The notes below the pieces were generated by a model. The model made no database searches. It was given only the letters and a program-made list of their open reading frames with translations, and was not told the origin of the DNA. DNA of 64,000 nt, taken from assembly GCF_004011695.2 (NCBI RefSeq), contig NC_082412.1, positions 1,116,001 through 1,180,000 on the forward strand. Reading direction: 5' to 3'. Position numbers and translations under genes: made by a program. The DNA is from Ascochyta rabiei. Lineage: Eukaryota; Ascomycota; Dothideomycetes; Pleosporales; Didymellaceae. Positions 48,500 to 58,799 of the stretch are shown here, in pieces. How positions within the stretch are numbered: position 1 is the stretch's first letter; each line of letters opens with the position of its first letter.

Positions 48500-51400
48500 A
48501 GGCAGCTAAGGCTGAGCGCCTTTAGAAGCTCTGGAACTAGGTTAATACTACAGTAAGCCTAGCAATTCTGTTACTAGTAATAGTGAAGCTTGTTACCTAA
48601 AACATTACAATGCTACAATCGCTCGTACGAGCCCTAAAGGAGGAGCTCGCTCTAACGGATATAAGCACCAAAAACCAGGTTAGAGCGGAGTACAGGCAGC
48701 ACCTGGGAGCTGCTAGGCAAGGCTGAGCCGCTCTACAGGATTAGTATTAGAAATAGTTATACCTGTATATGCGAGCCAAGTTATATAAGCTCTCTAAGGT
48801 TACTAGAGAGCTCGCCGTACAAGACTTCTTAGATGCCTTAAGCCACTAGATCGCCCTAGAGTGGGCCCGCACAATAAGCTAAAGTATTATCTAGAACAGT
48901 ATCCTAGGGCTTAAAACGCTTAATCTAGACTAGGTTTTAAGGGTCTTTAGTAGGTTAATGTATAAGTATACTATAAGATTAGGTAAAGATAACCTAGGCG
49001 TTTTTGCGACCTTTAGTACCCGCTTAGACGCTCCATCTGGCCAAAATAACGCAGGCGGGAGCTCTAGGAACAATGCCAGCAGCTCCTTAGGATACGTCTG
49101 CCCTTGTAAACAAAAAGGCAAGACCTACAAATAGAAGCCTACTAATTGCTGTTTCCTTAAAACTGCTGTTAGAGGGAGCTCCTTACTACCTGTTCAGATA
49201 AGCGAAAAGAACAAGCAAGAGACTTGCTAGAGGCTTAGATACCAAGAGCACAAGGAAACCTAAAAGGCAATAGAGCGGCTCAGATGGACTGCAAACGCTC
49301 TATTAGCTATTACTTCAGCCGCTACTAGCCAAACTAAGAAAGTGGAGTTTCCTGGCAACGTCTAAGCAGCTCTAATTAATCTAAAATTAATAACAAATCT
49401 AGTAGAGAACGTGGGATCTGGGGTGTACAACCTTATGGATTTTAACACTTATCTATTAACAGATAGTACTATTTTAGTCAATGGAGCTGCTACGCACCTA
49501 GTTAACAGCGCCAATTGGCTGGTACCTGGATCTTTCTGCCCTGCTGGGCCCACTAACACAGTAGAAGCAGGTACCTAGGCGCTCCCTATATCTAGACAAG
49601 GAGCTTGCTTGTTTAAGAACGCTCTGTACAGAAAGCGCAGCCTATACACTAAGGACCTGCTCCTTTAGAACATTGTAGTTATAGAAGGATTCTATGTTAA
49701 CATAATCTTAGAAGCTCGCCTCTAAGAGAAAGGAGTCTGGTACCTAGGTCTAGATAGCTCTCTTCGTGTGGGATACATTAAAGATCTTAATAGGAGCGTC
49801 GTATGTGCTACTCTTAAGCGCGCTTACAACCTTACTTTCCTTAAATATAAGCTACTTTCTCTCTATCTTCCTATCCTTAACGCAGTAACAACAAAGCAAT
49901 CCTATAAATCTTACCCACGCAGCTCGCCTAAACAGCTGTAGCACGCCTAAGCTGGTCATCTAGGCCTAGAGGCTCTTTAAGCGCTGGTAACAAAGGCGCG
50001 CAGCGTGCGTATCAACAGGACGCTCCAAAAAGATTGTAAGATTTGCTTAATAACCCACGCTAAGCAAGTAATATTACAGAGAAAGAGAGAGAGACTAGCA
50101 CAACTGTTTTAGAGAGTTAGCTAGGACCTGTTTAATATACTGTTAGGCAGGGGAGGCAAATTATAGACGCTTGTGATTAAGGAGTACTATAGTGGGAAGC
50201 TCTTTGTGTTTACTTTATAAGGTAAAACGCAACTAGAGATCTTACAGGTCCTTATAAACTTTACAAGCTAGGTACGTACCTAGTACAAGCTCCAAATCTG
50301 CAAAATCAGCCAAGACAATAACACAGCAACACTCCTATAGAAAGGGAGCTCAGCATATAAGCACTAGGCGCTTAATTAGAGAATAGATATAGATCCCTCT
50401 CCTCTATACACACACAAGCCGAATAGAGGAGCAGAAAGAGCTGGTTAAGAGATAATCACAAAATCTATCAAGATAAGGAGCGGAGCAAATCTACCCTAGA
50501 AGCTCTGGCTAGAGATTGTTGTAGCGGCGGCATAGCTCTATAACATAAGCCTATTACACGCACACAAGCTACAGAGCCTAAATAAGGAGCTTAATCTCTA
50601 GTTTACTTAGTATTTCTGATAGTATAAGCTAGAGCAGGTAAGGGTAGCAACAGCAGATCTAAGACCTGATTGGAGCGGGATTTACGCCTACGGCTGCCGA
50701 GCCTACCCCTTAAACAAGGAACAAGCAGCTGGGCGTAATCGGAGGGGCTTTAAAGTCACTCTAAGGGGGCATATCGGCTACCTTGTAGGGTACTAAGCAT
50801 CTAACATCTATCAGATATAGGTCCCTATAATTAACTAGGTTATAACAACGCGTAACGTAACCTTTAACAAGGAGCTCTTTTATAATAGAGTAGATAAATC
50901 TACTGCTATAAGCGCTAAAGAAGCAGAGGCAGTAGTAGAAATCCTCTATAAACCTGGCGAGATTACAAATATAGGAGAAGCAATCAAGCTCCCTAACAGA
51001 GACCTGACGCTTGGCAAGTCCTCTAAGCATCAGCTCGGGGGTGACACTTGGGAGCAATCTCAATTGCTAGATGGCTAGTCTAGTAACGAAGGAGCTCCTG
51101 AGACAGAGACTGTACGCGCAGCAAGCTTAGCCAGCAAGCCGCTAGAGATCTGTGCAGAACGACACTAAGAAACAGGCCTCCCATCCCCCGACCCAACGCC
51201 CGAGCCAGAGCCACTGGCCTTAGGCGGGGAAGCTCCTGAAGAGGAGAATCTAACTAACGGCTCACGGGAAGTGCACTTACCTGATCAGGAAGGGAGCGCG
51301 CCAGTAGATAACGAGGATCTTAAGGAAGAAGATCTACTAAGACCTGCATTACTAATTGTTCTAATACCTTCTTAAAGGACAACAGGAGCAGATAAGGCAG

Positions 51401-53334
51401 TAACAAGACGCTCGTATCAACGGAGAGTCTGGGGTCCAGCCATAAGGCGGAGCCGCCGGATAGATGACTGCGAGCGCGATGAACCTGCCGATGATTATAA
51501 GGATAGAGCAGGACAGTACTTAGTAATAAGCTCTATAAGAAAGCACGGGTACTCCTAGCTTATCTACCTACTGTTTGAACATGCGAACAAATATGGCATA
51601 AGTAGAAGAGAGCTTGTCACTATCCACGCAGTGCTCGCGGCGTCTGTCTTAAAGAAGGAAAAAATCCCTTCAGAGCAGCGCACGCACCGTGACGAGCTCC
51701 CACCTTTGCCAAAGAAATAGAAGGATCTCGCCTACTACCCACTAGGAGCTCTATTTCGCCAGGCTTGTAAGAAAGAGATAGCCACACTTATAGAAAAGAG
51801 AACCTAGAAAGAAATAGACCGAGCGAGCGCCTTAGCTAGGCCTCTACTGCTTAAATAGGTCTTTACATATAAGCTAGATTAAGATAGTTACTTTCTTAAA
51901 TATAAGGCAAGGATCTGTGTACGCAGAGATCTACAGGCTAAGGATTTAATTGTCTCAACCTACGCTACGACGCTCGCCTCTAGGTCTTTTTGCACCATGG
52001 TGGCGATAGCTGCCTAGTTTGACCTGGAGCTCCATCAGTATGACGTCGCAGGCGCGTTTCTCAACGCGAGCCGCCAGGACCAACCCTAAGTGCTCTGCGA
52101 GCTGCCAGATAGCTTTATAAAACCTAAGAAGGTAGTCCTACTTCTACAGGCTCTATATAGGTTACGTGATTTGCCAGTTCTATAGTATAAAGAGCTCTCA
52201 GCTACTCTCTAGAAGCTTGGCCTAATTGCGTTAAAAGAGGAACCTTGCTTGTTCTATGACGCTGAACGCTAGATAGTGCTACTGTTCTATATAGACGATA
52301 TTCTGCTAGCCTATTATAAGGATAATTAAGCTGCTACAAAGCATCTTATAAGCTTATTAATGGCTAAATACTGGATAGAAGACTATAGAGCTGCTGAATG
52401 GTTTCTAGGAGTGCGTATTATCTGCGACAGAACTGCCAGAACTATTACACTCGCGCACGACGCCTATATTAACAAGCTTGCTACCAAATTTAGAGTAGTA
52501 GAGAAGGGATCCTTCCTAACAGTCCCCTTCCTGATAGAAGAGCTACTTAAGCATAACAGGCAAGCTTCAAAGCAAGAAGTTAAAGTGTTTTAAGAGCAGG
52601 TAGGATCTATCCTCTACACAGTAATTATAATCTGACCAGATGTAGCGTATGCCGCCTCTTAGCTGTCCCATTATCTTATAAATCTAGGAGCTGCTCACTT
52701 CAAGGCAGCAGCTCAGGTTATGGCTTACCTCTATTGAACGAAGCACCTAGGGATACGGTATGGAGCTCACTAAGGCAGCCAATTGCTTATCTGTAGGGAC
52801 GCGTCATTTGCTAACAATTGGGAGACTAGACGCTCCTCTTAGGGGTATATTGTGCAGCTCTTTAGTGGTCTAATTATCTAGAAAGCAGCACGTTAATTAA
52901 CAGTAACAACTTCGACTACTAAAGCTGAGTTGTTAGCGTTAGAGCATGTGGCTAAGGAAGCAGCAGCTCTTAAACAGTTTCTACACGAACTTCAGCTAGA
53001 CTTAGGGGTGCTGTAGGAGATTTTCTGCAACAACTAACAAATAATCTGATTAGTAGTAGAAGAGAGCGAGCGGCTTACTACTTGGCTGTGCTATGTAGAT
53101 ATCTAGAATATGTGGTTAAAACAAGAGTACGCTAGGGGAAATCTCCAGGTAACGTACCTCAAAACGAGCGAGATGCCAGCCAACAGTCTCACAAAAGCGC
53201 TCCCCAGACAGGCTCACAAGCGCTTTGTCTTACACCTGAACCTGTTTAGCATCAATTACATAGAAAAAGAGCAGGTTAAGGGAGAGGCAGAAGATTGTGG
53301 TATTGCTGGGGAGGACAACCCCCTCCCTAAATAG
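48500..53334 (+). pseudogene. gag-pol of Copia C
   Basis: Domains in order: gag (about 48,550-49,160) with a YVCPCKQKGKTYK cysteine stretch near 49,100; protease with ATHLVNS near 49,490; integrase zinc region HLGLEALxALVTKARS near 49,957-50,005 and CKICLITHAKQV near 50,036-50,072; RT with FDLELHQYDVAGAFLNAS near 52,020-52,070, LYRLRDLP near 52,155-52,180 and the active site FYIDDILLAYY near 52,288-52,320 with both Asp intact; RNase H with TTSTTKAELLALEH near 52,910-52,950; and a C-terminal TSEMPANSLTKALPRQAHK (53,166-53,222), the standard copia end. Stop codons are fewer than elsewhere but still disable it. The frame ends at 53,334. Confidence 0.88.
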
Positions 53335-54889
53335 GCAAAAGAGCACCTGTAACTACCGGTGGCAGCTCTTTTGAGCGCTTAACTAACAGCTATAGGGCTT
53401 AGCAAATTCTTTAAACTATGTATAGGGAGGACAGCCCCCTCCCTATAGGTATCCAGCAGCTCTAAAACCTGACCCGACTAAGGAGGGTACTCAGAAGAAG
53501 TACCCATCCTTGATCAGGCCCTTCACTACGCAGAGAGCGCAGCGCAGATCAGTCGCCTGCTATAAGCTTGTTAGCTAATAAAAAACAACAAGTTATAATT
53601 GCTTACGGAAGTCATCACTCTACCTAAGCAAACAAGCTTGTTAACCAGCTTAATCCTAAAGGGCTTAAGGCGGATGTTGCTAAACAAGCTGTTAGACTAC
53701 TATTTACAAGCGCTATTTAAACAAAACCTACAGAGGGCGGCACAAATGCCCTTAGGCGCAACGCCAGCAGCGCCTTCCCTGCCTACTAACACAATTAACG
53801 CACATAGGCACTAAACTGTTCACTATAAGCGCGTTAACGCAGCGCTCGCAGGGAATGATCCTGCGAGCGCCCTGCGACGGGTTGCAAGCTGGTGGGGGGG
53901 GGCGCGGGCAGCGCGCGAGGTGGCGGCGGCGGCAGCGAGGCTGCATAGGCGGCGGCGGTGAGGGCAGCAGCAGCGGCAGTAGCAGCAGCAGCAGCAGAAG
54001 GAGCAGCTGAAGCTGCAGGCGCAGGCTTAGGCGTGGTTGTGGTTGTGGTTGTGGTTATAGGCGTGGTCGTGGGTGTAGGCACAGGCGCGGCAGAGCCGCT
54101 GGCGGCACGGGCAGCAGCTTGGGCGGCGGTAGCGGCGGCAGTGCGCGCAAGGCGCTTGAATTTAGGTTCTCTCTATAGGCTAAAGTTAGCAAAACCTCTA
54201 AAAAGAGCTAGTAAAATAAGGCTAGGAAGCTTAAACAGACGCTGTCTAAAAAAGCCTTTAAGGCTATAGAAAGCGCTAAAGCTAATAAAACTACTTAAAA
54301 GAGCTGGTACATAAAGACAGGAAGCTTAAATAGACGCTCCTCTAAGCCATTACAACTACAGAGGAAACGTAAACCTAGTAAAATAACAAAGAAGCATGTA
54401 GGGTAGGTCTAAGGAGCGTAAAACCAGCAATTAGTATACTTACGGCTATGTTAATAGAGATAGTTAAAGAAACAGAGAAAAATAAGCAGGTGAGCTAGTT
54501 ATATAGATCTCTAAAACGCCTAGTAAAAGTGAGAGTAAATGCGACTTTCTCCAGGCAGCACAACGTTACTAGCTTAACAGCAAACAGACAATTACTAGTC
54601 TATACTATCCCTCTTATCTAATAAGGTTTACAAGAAACAAGTATAGGAAAGGATACTTAGCAGCTTAGTAACAAGGAATCTGTAGCTGAACAAGCGTCTG
54701 CCACCTACTTTAGCCGCTTAGTAGAACAATTAGAGTCAGCAACGGGTTATAACTAAACCAAGACCACTAGAGAGCATTAAAACTACTAACCATAAGCTTA
54801 GAAATCTAGTTTAAGAATTTGAGAGCCTGATTACCTATGCAGCAGCTCTTAGAAGACAGGCGATCCTGGCTGGGATCACCTGGGGGGTG
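53335..54889 (+). other. Extended 3' region of Copia C with GC-rich low-complexity block
   Basis: Copia elements usually go from RNase H almost directly to the polypurine tract. Here about 1.5 kb intervenes. It has a GC-rich block (about 53,850-54,150) of GGC, GCA and GTG-type triplet runs, very unlike the surrounding DNA, and ends with a G-rich tract (CCTGGGGGGTG) directly before the 3' LTR. On the plus strand I see no credible protein. Confidence 0.6.
53700..54082 (-). pseudogene. Antisense Cys-rich, Pro/Ala-rich frame in Copia C
   Basis: The minus strand has two overlapping frames. One (54,082-53,834) is Thr/Ala/Pro low complexity. The other (53,946-53,752) has a basic, Pro-rich stretch followed by CERC, twelve residues, CVNC, seven residues, CWRC, that is C-x2-C-x12-C-x2-C-x7-C-x2-C; it then meets a TAA at a position that could have been CAA. 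Short proteins with this kind of paired-Cys spacing after a low-complexity part occur in ascomycete repeats, as I recall, but I know no function. It could also be chance coding of a repeat-rich 3' region. Confidence 0.4.
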
Positions 54890-55142
54890 TGTCGCGCAGC
54901 CGAGCCTGTAGATGACCAATAGGGTGCTCCCCTATCCAATCAAGCTTGCGGATTATTGTTGAGTGGCTCCTTTCTCCACAATTAACTACTAAGCTCCTGA
55001 GGGTCGCCTATAAAGCTTAAGTAAGCAAGATTACGTAATAACCAAATTTCCTTTATACTTAAGCAACACGTTACATATTAAATATATAGACACTAATTAA
55101 ATTAATTAATTACCTAAGTATAGTCCTCTAAGCTCTGTCACA
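54890..55142 (+). repeat. 3' LTR of Copia C
   Basis: 253 bp, TGTCGCGCAGCC...CTCTGTCACA, followed by the ACAAC duplication. Confidence 0.92.
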
Positions 55143-55308
55143 ACAACCTACTTAGGAAACTAGGGCCTTAACAAGATTGCAGAAACAGAGAGGTAGTAAG
55201 GGAAAGGAATAAGCGGAGTAATAAGGGGGGTTAGTAATTAGTTCAGAGTTTAGTTTTAACTTAGTTTATTTGCTTAATAGGGCTAAGCTCTTAGGGGGGG
55301 GAGGTTTA
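55143..55308 (+). other. 3' end of the second X frame and polypurine tract
   Basis: After Copia C the X frame resumes in phase (ETRALTRLQKQRGSKGK) and ends soon after. A G-rich tract (about 55,293-55,304) lies directly before the LTR at 55,309 and is a good polypurine tract. Confidence 0.6.
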
Positions 55309-55561
55309 TGCTAGTGCACACAGTAACTTCCTTAGTAAGAACTAGGATGCTTAGCTAGTGTACGTAATCTAGCCGGCAGAAGGGTATAAGAGACCTTAAC
55401 AGAAACTGTTAAGGCAGGACACCTATAAAAACAACTAGAAACACTTACTTATAGAATTTAACTACCGTATTACTCGTCTCTTTAACCCCTAGTAATGATG
55501 ATGATAAGTATCCTTCCTAATGTGCCTGCTAACGAGATGCTTCGATACTTATACTAGAACA
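55309..55561 (+). repeat. 3' LTR of element X
   Basis: 253 bp, TGCTAGTGCACACAG...ACTAGAACA. Same length as the 5' LTR and the inverted solo copy. Confidence 0.88.
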
Positions 55562-56310
55562 CTAGTAATACATTATCTACTAATAATACTCTTAATAGGA
55601 AGAGCTTCTAAGGATATACTATTAAACTATACAGAGGACTTATTACCTAGAGAGCTAATAAATAAGACATAGTTACTATATTAACAACTAAAGTAGAGCT
55701 ACTTACCCTAGTATAGGTAGCTAAGGAAGCTATCTTTATCTTATAACTATTACTAGAACTTAGCATACACCTCTTATAATTAATAATTACTATTTAATAC
55801 AATAATACCTAGACTATCTTATTAATTAACAGGGAAGTCTTAAAACTCTAAACTAAACTACAATATGTAGATATTTATAACTACTAGCTATAATAAGAGG
55901 TAAATAAAGGCACTGTAACAGTAACCTATATCTTATCTACTAAGATATTAGCTAATAGACTTATAAAGGCTCTGCTTATAAGCAAGCAGTTAACCTTTCT
56001 AAGGCAGCTAGGACTGGAGAAATATACTAAACAAAGAAAGCTAGCTAACACCTAGATAGAATTACTTAACTAAAAGCTTGCTAACCTAGAGGTACAATAA
56101 GAGCTAATTATGTCTAGCTTTAATAGGGCCTTAAAGCTAAGGGGGTGTGTTAGATAACTAACCTTGCTGAACCAAGTTGGGGGGGTTAGGGTTAACCTTG
56201 GTTAATTTAGGGGCTAGCGGCACACACACATAAAATTAGCCATTAAGATAGATAATTATTAATTATTCACCTTTATTATTATCTTTACATATTAAGTATA
56301 TTATCTAACA
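55562..56310 (+). mobile_element. Ty1/copia element D, 3' end only
   Basis: It begins inside RNase H (NRKSF-stop-GYTIKLYRGLI near 55,595-55,640; TTKVELLTL near 55,685) and continues to a polypurine tract (AAAGCTAAGGGGGTG) and a 3' LTR at 56,148-56,310. The upstream part is replaced by the X LTR. Its LTR differs from those of A, B and C. Confidence 0.8.
56148..56310 (+). repeat. 3' LTR of Copia D
   Basis: 163 bp, TGTTAGATAA...TTATCTAACA, with inverted ends. It includes a run GTTGGGGGGGTTAGGG. Confidence 0.78.
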
Positions 56311-56640
56311 ACAGTATACTTAAAAGCAGTTACAACACATATCTATAAGGCTTGAAATAACGCACCTATTACTAGAGCAGACTTCTTCTACCTATTCTGG
56401 CTAGCGCAGATGTGTAGCTTTACTAAAAAGCTAATACTTAAGTTCTTTAAGGCAACAGGTATCTATTTACTAAATTCTAACGTTATCCTCTATTTCTTTA
56501 TTAAAACACTAGAGAGCTTAGATTTAGATAGGTCCTTATTGTCTGTTTATAGCAACAAGAATTAGCTTAAAATAGAGATGTTGTTGCAGCGTGTAGTTAA
56601 AAACTAGAGTAAGAGTAACTGTAAAGAGTGTACAGAGCGA
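56311..56640 (+). pseudogene. C-terminal part of a pogo/Fot-like transposase
   Basis: The frame reads APITRADFFYLFWLA, SFTKKLILKFFKATGIYLLN and FIKTLESL, the typical tail of the same transposase family whose N-terminus lies at 7,078-7,757. It starts right after the Copia D LTR and fades out near 56,625. The middle of the protein, with the second and third catalytic Asp, is not seen between the two pieces. The right TIR was not found. Confidence 0.65.
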
Positions 56641-57361
56641 TCATAAGGGAGGATAGGGTTAAAGAGGATAGCAGGTGTATTAAGGTACGTAGTATGTAGT
56701 AACAAGACTAATTGCTGGAGTATTAGCAATAACCTCTAATACCTTTATATAGTCTGGGCTGACTAGCCCTATAGTAGCTTGCCAAGACTGGCAGAGGTAC
56801 CCCTAGGCCTAGCGCCTAACAATGCCTCTCTTCTCTAGATTGTTTAGCTTAAACAATGGTATAATTAGCAATACTGTATTATTCTAGCCTAGCTTTACAC
56901 GTGTTTACTCTGTCTGTCCTGTTATAGCTAATTCTAACTAGGTTTAGGCGCTTAGGACGCCTTGCAAGGTTAGATAGGGCTTAATACTAATTCTGCCTTT
57001 ACCTAGTAAAAGTTAAACAGAAATCCTCTCTTACCTCTTCCTTTATCTTTAGAGTCTAGGTAGCCGTCTGCGCAGGCTAAAGCTCTAACTAGGTAGCTGG
57101 CAGCATATAAGCTATCTATACCTCTAGTTTTATTAGTTACTACTATATCCTACTTTATTTTAGTAAGTACTAACCTATTCTGTCTAGTACTTTTGTAAGG
57201 ATAGCTAAGAGATTTTCTAGGTCTTTCTAGTACGTTCTAATACGTTTTAGCAGATAGTACTAAACAATACGCCCTAGTAACCTTTTTAGTCTGTTCCTAA
57301 CTGCTCCTGCCTACTACTAACTGTTACTTACTATTACTAACTACTATTTGCTATAGCTATT
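56641..57361. other. Unassigned repeat-derived sequence
   Basis: AT-rich with CTAG-rich decay like its surroundings. I recognise no motif, LTR or TIR here. Confidence 0.35.
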
Positions 57362-58350
57362 ATGTCTATACCTGCTTACTACAAGATTAACATTACTAAG
57401 AACAGTAGGACTACTAAGCAGTGCTGTATGCTCTGTCTCTACTACATTGCTAATAGTAATGTCTCTAGAAACTATTATTTCTCTACTAACCTAGCTTTAT
57501 AGGGTAGCCTATGTTATAGGGACGCCTAGGCCTACTACTACAGAGAATGTTACAATAGCAATAAGAATTGCCTATTAGTACATGTTTTATCTCCTTTTAG
57601 CTTGTTTTAGCATTTTTTAATATATTTAGGGCCCTAATAAGTACGCTAATAGCTATTTAAGGCTTTCTAGCAATATAGCACGGCTTTACTTAGGTTGTTA
57701 GGTAGTTACTGCTGCTTATACTACTATTATTAATGCAGCTAGCGTTAAGACTACCCCTGTAATATCTGCTACTACTGCGCCTATGTCTATTAATAAGAAG
57801 ACTATATTAGGCAAGTCTATTATTAACTGGCTAGCCTGTTGCTGGGTATATTTGAAGAGTATGTTCTGTCTCCTTTTAGCTTAATATAGCATAATCTAAC
57901 CTTTATAGGAACTATTTACTATAGAAGAAGCTGCTTACACTCTATATTAGCAACACTTACATATATAAGTTAACTTTATCTAGTATCTATATTAAGAAGC
58001 AAGATTAATCTAAGGCTAGCGCTGTTAAGGCTAAGATAAAGCAAAAGAAGATGTTAGAGGAGAGTAGTAGCAAGTCTAATCTAGATGCGCCTATTACCCC
58101 CTATAAGAGGGTATTATAGCACGTTTTAACCTATTTTAATAATATCTAACTTCTTTTATAGTTAGAGTACTAGATGATAGGTACTAGAAAGACCCTTAGT
58201 TAGCTCTAGGAGGAGCAGGAGGAGCAGGAGGCTGCCGAGCAGGCCGCCGCCAATACTGCTGCTGCTGCTACTACTGCTGCTAAAAAGCCTTGTAGTTGTA
58301 AGGCTGCTACCTATGCCTATAGTAGCAGTTATAGTTAGTAGATATTCCCT
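57362..58350 (+). pseudogene. Remnant of an unknown intron-containing gene
   Basis: From ATG at 57,362 a frame rich in Tyr, Asn and Cys (MSIPAYYKINITKNSRTTK) has one or two TAG codons. It is followed by three candidate introns that all start GTAYAT or GTATTA and end TTTAG or TATAG, with CTAAC-type branch sites in the last two, near 57,588-57,650, 57,850-57,910 and 58,111-58,160. The frames on each side of the first two join in phase. The third exon probably needs one more splice or has a frameshift. The C-terminus is Gln/Glu/Ala-rich and ends near KKPCSCKAATYA. I know no family. It may be a host gene or a gene carried by a transposon. Confidence 0.42.
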
Positions 58351-58730
58351 ATAATAGAAGGTTTAGATTAATAATACCTAAGTTTGTAGTTAGTAGATAG
58401 GTTTAGGCTAATATATCAATTAGGTGCATTACACTCTTAGATAGTATAAGTAATACTAGGGAGGTATTCTTCTTTACTAATTCTTCTGTATCTGCTTATA
58501 CTTATAACTATATAATATAGCGTATAACTTTCTTTATCTCCTTATATTAGAAATAGCTATAATAGACTAAAAGATGTCTGCTTTAGCTAGTCTGTATTTC
58601 TTAGGGTAAGGTAGGGTTATATTTTCCCTTAGCGTAAACTATTAAATACTTATTAATTAAAGAACCCCTATAGGGGAAATTTGTAAATTAAGTAAAGTTA
58701 TTTAGCCTTTTTAGTCCCCCCCTTTTTTAG
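58351..58730. other. Probable 3' LTR/UTR of chromovirus E
   Basis: Lies downstream (on the minus strand) of a polypurine tract at about 58,725-58,740. No second LTR copy is available to define its ends. Confidence 0.35.
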
Positions 58731-58799
58731 ACTTTAACCTTAACGTCTTATACGCAGTCTAAGCAGTTATTTTATTATTTTCTAGTATTGTTTTAGCGC

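Larger units (their letters stand above)
47780..55142 (+). mobile_element. Ty1/copia element C, complete, relatively young
   Basis: Identical-length LTRs (253 bp) at 47,780-48,032 and 54,890-55,142 enclose gag and pol. The flanks are ACAAC on both sides (47,775-47,779 and 55,143-55,147). Base composition is richer in G and C than in the other elements, several long stop-free stretches survive, and the RT active site is intact, so it inserted later or escaped heavy RIP. At 7.36 kb it is long for a copia, because about 1.5 kb of extra sequence lies between RNase H and the 3' LTR. Confidence 0.93.
25937..55561 (+). mobile_element. Giant Ty3/gypsy-type LTR retrotransposon X (about 11.4 kb without its guests)
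   Basis: The two flanking LTRs are both 253 bp and in the same orientation (25,937-26,189 and 55,309-55,561). Between them lie a leader with a 76-bp tandem repeat, gag, protease/RT/RNase H/integrase, a second large reading frame, and a polypurine tract (AGGGGGGGGAGG, about 55,293-55,304) directly before the 3' LTR. It is interrupted by Copia B (27,901-36,879), pogo element 4 (41,355-43,217) and Copia C (47,780-55,142); removing these with their target duplications leaves about 11.4 kb. The outer flanks do not match: Copia A (minus) lies on the left and Copia D (plus) on the right, and there is no convincing target duplication. Confidence 0.78.

Noticed and set aside
53958..54269. Plus-strand Ala/Val-rich open frame in the GC-rich block of Copia C.
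   Set aside because: It is a low-complexity product of triplet repeats with no domain. The opposite strand, with paired cysteines, is the better candidate.
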